64,000 nt of DNA from Bugulina stolonifera (GCA_935421135.1 OW285191.1:11783700-11847699); one strand, 5' to 3'. Positions 46,877-60,596 are shown, numbered from the stretch's first letter. A program made the numbers and translations. Notes: generated by a model not told the origin, from the letters alone.

Positions 46877-49155
46877 AGTTTACTGCCCTAACAGCTGTCA
46901 CAATTGTGGAATGAAACCTCGTCACCTCTCCCTCAGTGCTAACTAGCGTATGTTCATATTACACATGCACATGTAAGTATACATTACTCTACATGATTCA
47001 ATACTATTGAATTTGTATGCATTCATTGAATGACAATAACAACACAAAGCACACTATTTTTAATGCTTTAGAAATTGTATGTCACGTACATAATAACTAT
47101 TGATTCAGCGGCTACTATTGTTCATTCTATATTTCTATTCATAGTTACGTGAGAACAGAGTTCGAACCGCACCCAAAAATTAAGAAAATCGATACCCCAG
47201 TCGCCTGGTATATGAGTGCGTTGAGACTATTTCCTCATTTCTACAAATCCCTCTGCTCATATATTACCAAATAGTTGGACAGGTCATTGCAGTAATATAA
47301 TGATGTAGCATGAGCATTGACCTCTTTAGTGCATTCAGAAGTGTGAAGCAAACCTGTGTAACAGTTCTATACTATGTTGCCAGCCTTTTTCTAGCTTATT
47401 AGTCAAATTGTGATGATACTTAAAGTACACAGGTCAACTAGAAATATGGACAAACCACACATACTAGCCGCACTTTCATTGTACACTGTATTATGTTAAC
47501 TCTTATTCTTCATGGTGACGGAAATAAAGATATATTACTATTAGTCTTGCTTATTGCTATATCTACATGTATATTATAGGCAAAGTCATCTCTATTACTT
47601 GAGTAAAGGATCTAAGTCCCACAGATAGGTAGGATTAAAGCAAAACTTAAACCACTACTGTCGCACTATTCAATATTGCAAATAATCTTGTTCATCCTTT
47701 TTCAGTAAGATTGATGTGTTGTTTGTCTTTGGTAACCTAGCTGCTGCCAAGAAAACCCTATTTTAATATTGGCTGATTTCACCTTCAATCAGCCTATGTT
47801 GGGAATTTTGGAAGCACTCAAGCAGTTAATATAAAACTGTGCTACAGAGATAGCCATAGGACTTGCAATGCATTGCTTTGTTTTTTTATGGGCATGACTC
47901 TAACTTACTTATTCATCACTGTGCACAAGAGTTATTTATCGAATGATAGTTAGTGTTGACTCAATGAGATTTCTGGGCTATTTGATGTTAGTAGCTTACC
48001 TATGTACATAAGTTACAAGTATAGACTTAGGACAGGCATAGCCATAGGAACTTAACAGGTCTCAATGCTGAATGGAGGTCATAATAGCCAATATTCAAAT
48101 GAGTTTATCTTGGCTGCCACTAGGTTTACAAAGACAAACAGTACATCAATCTTCATGAAATATGATGACCAGTATTCTTTGCAAATATTGAATGGTGAGA
48201 CAGTTCACCATTTTTCCTTCCCTAAAAAATGTTAGATTTGAGAAAAGCATATTTAAAAATGAGTAGACAATTGCAGTTTCTCACTGCAGATCAGTTATGA
48301 TTGCTATTCTTCAACTTCCTACAATATTACTCTTACAGATTTACTTCAAATCAAACAATTATTGGGTGTTGTGTTCCAACAAATTCTCCTCATCTAAGGG
48401 TTGCAGTAGATTAACATGGCTGTTAAGTAATATACACAGTATGCCATGTGAAGCAATACTCTATAAGTGAAAAAGGACAAGGTTTATCAAATTTTTGCTC
48501 TACATGTAAATTCAATTATTTATATAAGATACCGCCATGTTATGCTGGACTGCTATATAAAGCGTAAGGTCTCATTCGGAAGTTCCATTTACAAAATTTG
48601 TTGAGTATTAGTGATTTAGAACATCAAGCTTTTTCGCAAAACTAACATTGTTAAACCTAAAGAAGTGTCTACAAAACTGTACAATCATAATAATTATATT
48701 CTCCCCACCCACTTACAGTTTAATATACATGTACTTCAAGATTGCTTTTGTAACCTGCAATGGACATGCTATGAGAAGATCAAGTCTGTGGACAAGTACA
48801 TGCACATCCTACAGCACATGCATTTTATTTACATTGGAAAATGTTGGTGTGTGCAAAAATGTTGATAATGGATAATAGAACAAATCACATATTTTATAAT
48901 TTTGAAATGCATGTATTTCCATGCTTGTCCAAGCATCTCAGTCAGAAGATAAAGTTATCCTCCGATGATGCTTAGACAGGCATTGAAATTATTAGGAGTA
49001 AATCAAAACTGTAGAAAATGCGTCTTGTTTAGTTCATCTACATGTATTAGTAGAATTACCTATGTATACTGCATATATAAAAATGTATGTGAAGAGAATA
49101 AATTTTATCGTGCAATTACTATAGTTGTTTATAAAGTTACATGTACTATTTACTC
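46877..49155. other. Intergenic stretch between the MFS and protease genes
   Basis: No supported exon was found. It presumably holds the MFS 3' UTR and the protease promoter. AATAAA on the minus strand at about 48824-48829 is a possible polyadenylation signal about 330 bp after the MFS stop. I could not place a TATA box or initiator with confidence. Confidence 0.4.
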
Positions 49156-52100
49156 TCATGGGGAGATAGATGGGGAGTTGTCACACCTTTTACCGTCATT
49201 TTCTTCTGGAATAGGAACTGGCCAATCACCTCTTGATCTCATTATAGCCATATAGGTGAACAATATGGATGCCTGTACAATACATACAACAGAAAATATT
49301 GCAGTCACTATTTAGTAAATATTGTTAGTAATTTGTTGCGCGATGTAATCTATTACTTTGGACTAGCCTAGTCTACCTACATGTACCTCTTCTTTACCAT
49401 GTTATGAAGAGTTCATTGATATAGCACATATTATAATCTAGTGGGCATTTGGGACATAGCTTTACAAGGGCTTTCATAGCATTTAGTAAATATGCATAAA
49501 CAAACGCATAATTCGTACTCCACCATTAATTCCGCATTTATTCTGCATCGGTAATTGCAACTTTTTACTACTAAAATCCATGTATATAACTTAAAACTCT
49601 CAATCTGAATCCAGCAAAACACTTACCACACCCATATCTATGAACGTGCAACTGGTAAATGACCAAGCAATCCCATATTTTTGTGCTACAACACCCGAAT
49701 TCATTGGGCCAAGGAATGCTCCCAGAGAAAACCCAGATCCATAAAATCCAGAAAGAAGTCCATATGTTGGGAGATCGCCTGGAAATCCCTTATTTCTGAA
49801 ATTTGATGTTTTACATGTACATAAGCACGAATCATTCAATATAACATGCAGTGCTCGTATCCATATGTACATGTAACTTGTGCATTTCCCCTGTAGAATA
49901 TGTAAAATAAGTGGTAAGGAGCTAATAGTGTGGTTTTTGTAACACAGTCTATTACCATTTAACTTACCTGGCCAGTCTAACAAGCACTGGGTATGTTGGA
50001 ACATTAACACAAACAGCTCCTACACCAATCAATGCCAATGCTATCATTGTTTCAGGTATTCTAAAATATTATAGTTGTAATGGATGGCACTGTTATTTTT
50101 AAATCAAATAAAACGTTATGTAAAAGTTCAATACATGGTAAGTGATGAGTGTTTATATATACATGTACATGTACATTACAATCACTTAAAGGGGTAGTAA
50201 AACATACTATTAATAGCTCACAACGTCATCATGTAAATATTTTGTGTGGAGTTGTCACACCTTGGATCATTGGACTAAGGCTTCATTATTCAGTGGGAAG
50301 ACTCACGTTGGTGAAATAAGTTCTACAAGCCAAGGATTTGGTCCAAGCAAGAAGAAACCAGTAGAAGCAGTCAATAGACCTCCTAGACACAGGACTCCTT
50401 TAGACCATTGCAAACGAGTTTTGAAGATAGTTTACAGTATTGCATTTATATAATTATAAACAAAGAAGATGAGAAAGGATGCTTGAGCACGTTAATATTG
50501 AAGCGTTGATATTAAAGGGCATACTAACTGTCCTATATTAGTTTCTATATACACAAACAATAACAATATCCAGCGTTGAAGCTCATAAGTACACAAACTT
50601 TGTCACTGATATATCCTGCCACTGGCCCCATTACAGCGTATACTCCAGGTCCAATGGAGAATATTAAACCAATCTGTGGTATTGTAATCCATGGAAACTA
50701 AAATTATAAATTACATGACTTTTGGGCAATACTAATGGAAAGTTGAACTAAATACATGCACATGCTTATTGATTCAACATAGAAAGTATCACAAAAGTTA
50801 TGACTTTTATTCTGAAGTAATATAAAAATTGGAATAGAGATTGCTTGACTGTAGTCTTGCATTTGTAATTCAACTTTTTGTAATTGGTAGCATGCACTAA
50901 CTGTGAGATCATAGCAGTGCGCTAGTTGTGATCTACCTACATTGAAACATATACTGTATGCTGGATTTTATTCGTGTGATTTTAATTTAACGTTTTAACG
51001 AGTTGATTGAAATCGTTAAACAATAATTTGTATTAATAAAATGTTAGTTAACCGATAAACCATGTGAATATTATTCATGTCTTGTTTTCATTTAGTTTAC
51101 AGTATTGATGACTAGTTTTCATTTGAAGCCACTGCTGATCGGATCCTGTAAGTGGTAGAGTGTTTAACTATCATTCCAATGGACATGGTTGAATCCTACT
51201 GGCGCACTACTTGCTCATTTCTTAACATAAAATTGGCGCTATACAATACTAATATCATCTGTAACTATCACATAGGATTAAAGGAAAGTGCAATTCTATA
51301 TTCAACTATAGAATTGCATAGTGCAACGGACTGCAAGTCATGTAAATGACTACAATGGTACGTCGTGGCCAAGCCAAACAGAGAAGCACTTTTTTGCAGT
51401 ATACTAATTTGAAGTCTACTATTTGTAGATTACTATGCAATGTTCTGTACTTTTGTACCATCACACTTTGTATCACCACATTTTACCACAACTCTCTACC
51501 TTTGTGGTCGTTTAATTAAGATCGATTTTTAGTGGGGTTCGTTAAATTAAAATCGCGTTATGCCCTCCTCAAGCCCATTTTTACCAAAATCGTTATCTCT
51601 AAACGCGTGCTGAAAATCCAGTGTACAGTACACAGACAGAATGGTTAGACCTATTACAAGTAAGTTCTATCTATATGTGTGCATGTGTGGTTGCAGGACC
51701 ACTATTGTAGTATAAGTCTAAACTTACTGTTTTCAGCATAAATGGATTAAAATTAGGGTCTAGATAGCTCAGAGACATTCCACAGCACATAGCCACTAAA
51801 TAAAATACTAAACATCCAGGTATTTTAAGTAAGGTGAGTATGCCTCCTGCAATTGGCTCTGTATTCTCTAAAGAATAAATACATATTATGCATCATACAA
51901 AAGCGTTATTATAATTAAATACATGTAATATTGTTAGTAATACAAGAAAAGGGATTTTTCCTAGACATTCAATTCAATGCAAAATGTGTCACAAATTTGA
52001 AGCTTTCTTATTATGAATTCATAGTAGAGAAATAGTTTAGAAAATTGTACATGTACTTCTGTTCAAATTGTATAACATAGTCATTAACTGCATCAATTAA

Positions 52101-55100
52101 AATGTAGGATAACTTTTAACTGCCATATAAAGTATACTATTGCTTACATACATGCACATGTCCATGTAATATGTCACACCGATATCCTTTAGCCTTAGAA
52201 TCAACTTTCAAATTTTGGTACAAATTTAACCAAGAACTGTACAGTCTTGAGAAAGTATAATCTGGAGAACAACAGAACAACAGTTTCATAAATTTATCAC
52301 ATATGACAACAAACCTATACTGGGGAGGGTAAAGAATGCAATCACAAGAATCACCAACATCACGCTTCCAACAGATACGAGTGGTAGGAGCAAGCCTCCA
52401 ACCTGAAACAAAAGATTGTAAACAGTCATACTAACTATTTTATCACTGACTTTACAAACATAATCAATGCATGCCTATAATGCATGCCAAAATTTGCCTC
52501 TGTCGCAGTTCCTGGCTGCTTGCTCTTTAGACCAACCTAAAATCCTTGCATAAGAACTAACATAAAATAATATGGAAAAATGGTCAAACACCTTCTAGTT
52601 ACAATATTATTTGTGAGTAAACTACATGTATTTATAGTTTCTATTAATGAAGATGTAGAAATTACTAGCAATAGCTTAAATGAATGCTCATATACAAGTG
52701 TATAGAACTTACACTATATAAAGCGCCCCCTATTGCTGGTCCTAATACTATTCCCACACCAACAGCAACTTCTAGAAACCCCTGTAAAATAGGAAAAAAT
52801 TAGTCTAATATCATTCTAAAAGAAATATGGGCAATCAACCAGAATTCCAGAGCTTATTAGACGGCAGAATGCTCAGTTTATAGCCTGAACACCAAATCTG
52901 TAAACAGGAAAGAGTAATGTTGTAATGGTACGCACAGTCGTCTCTTACACCTGACACTCATTATTATGTGTGCTTACATGTATATACCTGCTTGCATTCT
53001 ACCTTGTGTAACTTCTATATTATTGTATATACTTGTATAATTATTACTAAGTCTTTTAGTGCCTTTTATACCCATGTACAGAGGCCCGACCTCTCAGAAT
53101 TACTTGATATTCATTTTGTACATGAATTGGACCATTCTAAGCAACTTTTGTAGAACCCGACCTATTTTGGGTCGGCCGTCGGGCTTCCGGCGGCCATGTT
53201 GTTGTGCAACTTCCGGACGACCTTACGTCGTCTTTTCCCGACACAACGTCGGGCGGAAGTCCTTATACTATATACAGGGCATTGTTTCACTGTTCATTGT
53301 CTCAGTCTTCACATGGCTTTCAATAAAGACACATCTATACTTGATACAGAGACTTTCACTTCCTTTTGTCAGGTCATTCGCTTAGCGAACCGCCTACTAG
53401 GTCGGATCACTCTCTTTCAACGTATAGTCTGAAGGTCAGACTTGGGACCAGATGGGTCGTCTCTGGTAGTTATTGGGCTACTGAGACCGCTCGATCTTTC
53501 ATGTAATGAGAAGGCTTAGCACCACTCATAGGCACTTCAGTTTTGGGTCGGTAGTCGTCCAAGGACGACCGCACGGAATACCAGAAACCATTACAATGTA
53601 AACCCCATCTCACATATGCAGTACATGTACATGTATAATATACAGTATATACAATGTAGGAGCAGGATGCTGTTAGGCCCTCTGTATACAGTACGTTTAG
53701 TTACACCTTTATGGAGATGAGCATATTTCTCACATATTTCTCATAAAACAGTCATCTCTTGAAATCGGCGAGATTAATGTTTAGTATTTACCCTAGCCAT
53801 GTCAGAAAATCTCTGTTTATTGAAACAGAATGACAAACAAGAGATTTTTGTCATGCAACATATTATAAAGAGACTTACAGCAACTAGGCCAAGATCATTT
53901 GGAAATGCTGCTGCCAACAGAGCAAACGCAGCTGTTAATATCATAGCTGCTCCATTTCCCTCTATTATTCGGCTAATAAGACACAGTGTTATATAAATAG
54001 GTCCATCTGGACATCTATCTAAAAATCTAAAGAAATGTGCCAATGCATTAGTAAGCTGTACTAAATAAAACATTACTTGGTATATACATTGTGAATATTG
54101 TACATGTACACTATAATAATACATGTGCATGTAAAGCTGGATATGTTTTCAGACCATGGGTTTAATACTTTATTTGGCCATGTATGACTGTAATGTAGAT
54201 ACAATGGCTTAGGATTTTTTAGGTTAGTATTATTATACAATGTAGATGATATAATATATACATGTACATGTACATGTACATGTACATGTACATGTACATT
54301 AATTGTATAAACATGCTTTTAAACTTAGAGCACTGTTTTAGAGCTCACATAAATTTCATATTTTAAAGATAGTAATTCCTATCCATAAAAGCGGAAAATC
54401 ATCACTACCGAACAATTACCGACCAATTTCTCTACTTCCAATTCTTAGCAAAGTTATGGAGAAAATTGTTAACCACCAAACTTATTGCTCCTCGACAATT
54501 TGGTTTCAGAAGTGGTGCATCAACAGATCAAATTTTAATGAACTTATAAATAAAATTCGGTTCATGATTTCTAAACCCGAGTCTAAATTTCTCACTTTAT
54601 CTGCACTAGATATCAGAAACGCATTTGACTGTGTCAATCATGACATTATTTTGAAGAAACTACCTTTAAAATTCAATTTTCATCAAAATGTTTCTAGCCT
54701 GATTCAAAATTATCTTGTGGGTAGAGGAGCAAGCTATGAAAGTCAATGGACACATTTCAGGCTGCCAAAAAGTGACAACTGGAGTTCTACAGGGGTCTGT
54801 ACTTGGACCCTTGCTTTTCGTAATGTTCATTAATGACTTGATGATGCCAGACAATTGCTATTTATTTGCTGATGACTGTTTTTCAGTCACTAGTGATCAA
54901 AATCCAGCTATTTCTACTGGATTAATGAAGAAAAGTACTAAACTTGCTTCAGATTGGTACAGTGAAAACTGTCTGGTTTTAAACAGTGCCAAAACCAATG
55001 TCATGATAATTTTAAATACTAGTGGCATGGAAACCCCTGACCTAAAATTTAACAATCAAACTTTTAAGCAGTCCTCTAAAATTAAATAGTTATATTGGTG

Positions 55101-57812
55101 TTATTCTTGACAGCCGTCTAAATTTTAAGTCTCACATTAGCAAGATTAAACAAAAGCTTTATCCATTACTTACCAATTTCCAGCGCAACCGAAAGTTTTT
55201 AACACCCGAATTAGCTGATCTATGGTATGTAGGTCTTATACAAGCTAACTTAGAATACTGTGCCCCACTGCAATAGACCACAAATGATTACATTAAAAAC
55301 AAAAATGAAATTGGAAACCAGTGTCTAAAGATCATAGACATTAATAACTCAAAACATAGCACCCGCCGAGCATTCAACATTACAAATTAACTTTTCGATT
55401 TGAATATCTATATATGTTGTCTTTTTATAAACTCTTTAACCACCTAATTCCAGTTATCGATAATAACCTTTTACCTGAAAAATCAACTAGTGAAACTCGT
55501 TTAGCAAAGAGCCAGGGTTAAAGACTCTCCAGGGAAAATTTTAGATTTGCCACTGCCAGTTTTGGTGCCGGGAAGTTTAAAGTTCTCCCCAACCACGTAA
55601 AAATGAGTCAATCTTTACAATCTTTCAGAAATGTCATCGGAAACCATATTTTTCTTCTCCCTGATTAAAACTCTGTCTTTTACTTTATTAGTTTTACTCT
55701 ACTAAATGTTCAAAATTTTTTTATGTATCGCTTTTAACTTATTTAATTGTTTTTTACTCTACTAGTTTTATTTGCTACATGCTTGCAATTTTATATGTAT
55801 TACTATAACTAATTTACCAGTAGTCGTTTACCATTTTAAAATTCAAACTTTAGCTATTTCCTTTTTTTCTCTTCTTTTCTCTCCGTTTCTTCTCATACTG
55901 TAACCTTCCTTTTTGTATTTTAACTACATGTACTTGTTTTCTGGACAAAAGTCCCCTGAACTTATTCTCCGCCAGAATAAAAATGGAAAATATGTATACA
56001 CAATGTATATACTCGTACACTGTATAGTCATGGCTAAAAGTGCAAACATCCACCATCATCACCCTAGCCATGGAATATAAATAGGATGTATTATCACCGA
56101 ACTTTTGTTTCAGCACTCACCCAAATGCAATGTTACACCCACCAAGCAGAAAACAACCATACAGACACATAGCCTTGGCTCCAAAATTGCTTATCTAAAG
56201 GCGAAAATATAATGTCATGTGAACTGGTAAAGGGATGTATCAGATTAATGATGTATGTATAATAATGATGTATACACAATAAAGGTGTATACATGTACAT
56301 GTTTTACACGTCTTTATGTACACTTTACACCCTAAGCTAAGTTTTAAGTTATGTTGCCTACACATTTTGTGGCCTACAATCTTGCTCTGGGCACTAATTC
56401 ACTCTGCTATCACTACAGCTGATCTATATATTATGTACATGACAGATCTGTACCTGAATATTTGTTGCAAGTTGGCCTGTGCCCAAAATTTAGGTTGTGA
56501 AGACACTAATACACATTGACTTACTAAGAGGCCATATATTGGTGATGCTATAAACACAACCAGTTGAAAGATTCCAAACACCAATCCAATGGCTACAGGT
56601 GATGCACCCTTCTTTGCAGCTTCACTTGGATAGAATGGAGAGAGAATACCAAAAGAGACGCCACGGAGCAGAAGCATAACAACTAGAGTAACAACTACTA
56701 GGAGTTGTTCTCTCGTCCAATGTCTCTTTGGGGAACATTCTTCTGTTAAATACAATGTGGTGTGAGTAAGTAATATATAATGGCCCTATACTTGTACATC
56801 CTACATGTATATACATGCACATGTACTATATGTATGTGCATGTGCATGTTTATTATTAACCACTAATAGATTACAATTTTATTTACCAGTCAGCCGACCG
56901 GTGGGTAGGCCGGTAGGTAGGTAGGTAGGTGGGTAGGTAGGTAGGTGGGTGGGTGGGTAGGTGTGTAGGTGGGTAGGTGGGTAGGTGGGTAGGTGGGTAG
57001 GTGGGTGGGTGGGTAGGTGTGTAGGTGGGTAGGTGGGTAGGTGGGTAGGTGGGTAGGTGGGTAGGTGGGTGGGTGGGTAGGTGGGTAGGTGGGTAGGTGG
57101 GTAGGTGGGTAGGTGGGTAGGTGGGTAGGTGGGTAGGTGGGTAGGTGGGTAGGTGGGTAGGTGGGTGGGTGGGTAGGTGGGTAGGTGGGTAGGTGGGTAG
57201 GTGGGTAGGTGGGTAGGTGGGTAGGTGGGTAGGTGGGTAGGTGGGTAGGTGGGTAGGTGGGTAGGTGGGTAGGTGGGTAGGTGGGTAGGTGGGTAGGTGG
57301 GTAGGTGGGTAGGTGGGTAGGTGGGTAGGTGAGTAGGTGGGTAGGTGGGTAGGTGGGTAGGTGGGTAGGTGGGTAGGTGGGTAGGTCGGTCGGTCGGTCG
57401 GTCAGCTCAAGAATGCATGTAAGTAACAGCTCTGCTTATACGCAATGTATAATTAATTATAGAACTTGTATGCTTGAAAAGTTGGGAACATGGTTAGCTG
57501 GAAGCAGTTAATAATATTTTCCGAGTTGAAATCTCTATACTATGTGCACAGTGTATGACTGTGTTTAGAAGGGCACCTGTTGCATAACCCTTGATATGCT
57601 ATAAGTGCTAGAGCACCTGCTCTGAGATTTCACTAATCAAGGACATGTGATTTTCAAAGCAAACATGAAAAGGTTGCGAAATCGTTTCTATCAATGAATA
57701 GGAATATGTTACACTGATTACCTTCATAACTATCATGTTCAGACAACTTCTCTGATATAAGAGTGTTGGATGATGAACTCCTATTTAGAAGGTGAATATT
57801 CTCAGATACCAT
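49156..57812 (-). CDS. SLC18B1-like major facilitator (vesicular amine/polyamine transporter family)
   Basis: Thirteen exons: 57722-57812, 56525-56742, 56121-56194, 53879-54026, 53792-53812, 52713-52781, 52315-52402, 51728-51867, 50599-50697, about 50307-50422, 49968-50060, 49627-49795 and 49156-49272. They encode about 480 residues, near the size of human SLC18B1. The N terminus is a Ser-rich cytosolic tail (MVSENIHLLNRSSSSNTL). TM1 begins about LLVVVTLVVMLLLRG. The loop after TM2 reads YGLLISNFGAK, an MFS motif A. TM4-5 carry SRIIEGNGAAM and AFPNDLGLVA, then GIVLGPAIGG (motif C-like) and later GAFLGPMNSG. About 12 TMs are present and the stop is TGA at 49156-49158. Relatives are proton-driven antiporters in vesicle membranes; the substrate here is inferred, not shown. 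Confidence 0.85.
52921..53595 (+). mobile_element. Solo LTR of the same family, in the MFS transporter gene
   Basis: A 675-bp copy with TGTAATGGT and ACCATTACA ends and a 4-bp duplication ATGT (52917-52920 and 53596-53599). It lies in the intron between the exons at 52713 and 53792, antisense to the host gene. Confidence 0.83.
53792..53812 (-). CDS. 21-bp microexon of the MFS transporter
   Basis: Between ataaacag and gtaaat lies a seven-codon phase-0 exon, RFSDMAR. It bridges the LGLVA end of the previous exon and the GFLEVAVGVGIVLGP start of the next. Skipping it would also keep the frame, so it may be optional. It matches the cytoplasmic loop between TM4 and TM5. Confidence 0.6.
54258..54300. 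repeat. (ACATGT)n palindromic microsatellite
   Basis: Seven tandem ACATGT units. The same hexamer, usually as TACATGTA or ACATGTAC, recurs as isolated sites throughout the window. Confidence 0.9.
54360..55670 (+). pseudogene. Decayed LINE reverse transcriptase (non-LTR retrotransposon)
   Basis: Reading across several frames gives the RT signatures NNYRPISLLPILSKVMEK, APRQFGFRSGASTDQ, LDIRNAFDCVNHDI, TGVLQGSVLGPLLFVMFIND and YLFADDC (the YADD catalytic box as FADD), then a C-terminal RT tail ending NHIFLLPD at about 55666. Frameshifts near 54480 and 54730 and stops near 54548 and 55088 break it. Motifs are closest in style to the CR1/Jockey group. Only the RT half remains. It sits in an intron of the MFS gene in the opposite orientation. 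Confidence 0.85.
56901..57402. repeat. G-rich 8-bp minisatellite (GTGGGTAG)n
   Basis: About 500 bp of nearly pure GGGTAGGT units, framed by CAGCCGACCGG on the left and (CGGT)n CAGCT on the right. It lies in intron 1 of the MFS gene. The plus strand has dense GGG runs and could form quadruplexes; the transcript would carry the C-rich strand. Confidence 0.9.
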
Positions 57813-58499
57813 GTCGTCCGTCAGTCAATCAGTAACAAACCGCAATCTAAATCAACATTGTAATAATATGATCAGATGCTCTGCATTTTTTATGGTTGTG
57901 TAAATTAATGAATACTACACGGAAATACCTGCAAGAAACAGAATCGAAGAAATTATCCCCTCTAGCATTTCCAATTTGTTGAAAAATAAAGTAGTACACC
58001 ATCAATGTACATGTAATGCTACTGTATTATTTGCGTAATTCTGTTGCATTATAGCGTACATTAGTGTCTACATACACATGTATATTGTAAAATAATTGTC
58101 ATGATAGAATAAAATTGAGTTATTTATCACAATCTACTCACTGCACTTGTGGTTTAGCTTGTATCAAGTTGCATGTAATAAAAATACTTTCAGTCTTTCG
58201 AACTAGCACTGTTCATGAAATATTGTACCTGCTAGAAATTACTATGCAGTAAGTATTATATATAATATTGCATTATTTTATATTGCGTATTGCATATGCA
58301 TGACCTATTAACATATTGTTACATTGTAGTTGATCAATCTGTTTCTAAGCCAATCATATGACGTGTAATATTTTTATAGTATATGTTATCACAGTAATAA
58401 TAATGATGTATCTCATGATTTACTGTAAATGGTTGTATACCAAAATAAGTGTTACTGCAGGTTGCTAATGACATGCATACTTACAATGTATATCCATAC

Positions 58500-58682
58500 A
58501 TCATTGTCAGAAGAATGAAATTTCAGAAAATCAGGCCTACTTTATGTACTAGATACATGTAAGTGCTTCAAAGAGAGAAAGCTTAACATAATACATCCTC
58601 TTAGCTTTTACTCTTTAATGAACTTATCTAGTATATAAAGCAGCCTTTGATTTTCTGAAACTTCATTCTTCTGACAGTGATG
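58500..58682. repeat. Imperfect inverted repeat, about 57-bp arms
   Basis: The left arm (58500-58554) reads CATTGTCAGAAGAATGAAAT. The right arm (58625-58682), reverse-complemented, reads CACTGTCAGAAGAATGAAGT. Similarity continues through TTTCAGAAAATCA to TTTAT.TACTAGATA. The spacer is about 70 bp. It is a foldback element or hairpin RNA candidate. Confidence 0.7.
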
Positions 58683-58772
58683 TAAAATGTACGTGTATGT
58701 ATGTACATTGAAATATTAGGAAAAGGGCTAAGCCAATTGCTTTACTTGGAGTGAAATTTGTAAAGAGCATAT

Positions 58773-59725
58773 TGTAATGGATCGGCCGACTGACCCGACA
58801 CCCAGGTCGACCTATGCAGAGGTCATCAAGAAGATCCTGGTACCTAAATGGATATAGTCACTCTTGAATGACTCTAAAAATGCATTCATATCTAGACTAC
58901 GAGTGAACTAGCTACACCTTTATCTTACTATTATTATGAACTACTGCATGCATGATGCGTGTTATATACTATTAGCCAATCAGGCCTAAGCATTCATTGT
59001 TCAATTATGCTGTGTGTGCAATTACATATCATCCTGATTATTACTCTAAGTCTTTTTACCTGTATACTTTTGAGGCCGATGTCTCAGAGCACGGCTATAC
59101 TTATATATAATTCATTCTGGTATATTGTCAGCACTTTTTGTGCAAGGCCGAACCTTTTGGTGGCCGACCTTGGGCGGAACTTCGCCATGTTGTTACGCAA
59201 GTTCTGGCCCGATACCTCATCGTACCTTTTTCCGGAAGTATCTTATGTATAAAAGCTCACGCATTTTGCTGTACAAATCAGTTGTTGATTGCGCTCTAAT
59301 AAAGCACCATCTTCTAACTCAACCTAGAGTCTTACTCTTGCAGGCAGGCAGCTCCACCCCTGGTCTCTTCTTAGAGACCTCAGCGGCCGAGCTCGTCCTC
59401 TCACTCATTTAAGTACTCTTTCTACACTCCTTGTGAGTTCTACATCATCGGACTTTAGCCGATTCCGGATTCTTCATTAATCTAGCGTCGGGTCTAAGCC
59501 CTTAATTCAGCATTACTTCTTTCTACACTTCCTTGGAGTGTAAACCACCAGATCTACGTCGACCTCGGCCTACATCTTTATCAATAATCACCGAGCTTAA
59601 CTAACTGTTCACTCTTTATGTAATGTGTGGACGTTACCTTGGCAGCCCACTACCAACTACCAAGCGCTTCCCGTACCCGTGCCTACCGCGGCACTTGTAC
59701 GTCGTCATACACTAAAAACAATGCA
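58773..59725 (+). mobile_element. Related, larger solo LTR
   Basis: It starts TGTAATGGATC and ends AACAATGCA, flanked by ATAT on both sides. Inside are CATGTTGTTACGCAA (compare CATGTTGTTGCGCAA in the 786-bp family), a TATAAAAG box at 59248-59255 and AATAAA at 59298-59303. At 953 bp it is a diverged relative. Its 3' border is set by the target duplication and a weak inverted end, so it is less certain than the 5' border. Confidence 0.6.
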
Positions 59726-59730
59726 ATATT

Positions 59731-60596
59731 ACAACGACAGAAAATCTGATTGCCAGTTGTGCAAAGAAAATGATGAATTTGCTGTCCCTGTGCTGCCATT
59801 CATGAGTGTCATGTGTTGTCCAAGGATTATTATACATTGCAGATGTGCAGCGGATAACAATGCTCGTATAATCATTTTGTTACAATGCCAGCATGTACAT
59901 GACTGTATTCTCACTGGGCTGTATTTTAACGGGCGGCAGGGAGACAGATTTACAAACTATTCCAATAGTGGCCATCATATACGTATTGCGGGCCAGCTGT
60001 ACAAATGTAGAATGTATCCTTTCTGATGTTTAGAGTTACCAACATGCACAAGTATGACAGACATTTTTCAACAAGTTTGACACACAATATTTTGAAAATA
60101 CAATTGTGTTATTTTTATTTGTTAGCCGTGAAAATATAGTTGCCACTACACCGTTGCAGTGCGTATGCACTGTAAATTGGTTCTCTGGATTTGCCTCTGT
60201 AGGAAATTATGGGCATAAAAATGAGTGTTATGATGGTAAGCCTATCACGGTTTCTGATATATAACGCCAGAGTTATGTAATGGGCCTTCCAACTTTTACA
60301 TTAATTCAACCATTTTTAAAATTCCATGAGCTCTCCTAATACTTTGACAAAAAATTGGGTGCACAAGGCAATAAATCTTAGAAACTTTGTACTAAAAATA
60401 AGCTACCAACCTTTCAAACTTGCTGATTTTGCAGGTAGTTGTAGAATTTAGTAATAATATTACAGCAAATCATAGATGTGACTCATGTGGTGTTATTTAT
60501 GCAAGTGGTTTGTTTATTTGCCATAATCCGAGGGGCACCTCGTGTGTGGTTGGCTTAGAACATATCAACTGTTCACTGGCAAAGCTTCCTATTTAA
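59731..60596 (+). CDS. Unrecognised Cys-rich exon-like segments on the plus strand
   Basis: Three open segments look coding. Segment A (about 59731-60010) contains DCQLCKENDEF and DCILTGLYFNGRQGDRFTNY, ending GQLYKCR. Segment B (about 60125-60236) contains TTPLQCVCTVNWFSGFASVG. Segment C (about 60440-60597) contains HRCDSCGVIYASGLFICHNP and ends at TAA. The A-B and B-C junctions can be joined in phase with a gtatcc donor and a gtaagc donor, though the C acceptor would be the second of two AGs. Cys spacing suggests a disulfide-rich extracellular or zinc-binding protein. I recognise no family. A solo LTR ends immediately upstream, so a 5' part could have been displaced or the locus may be dead. 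Confidence 0.3.
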
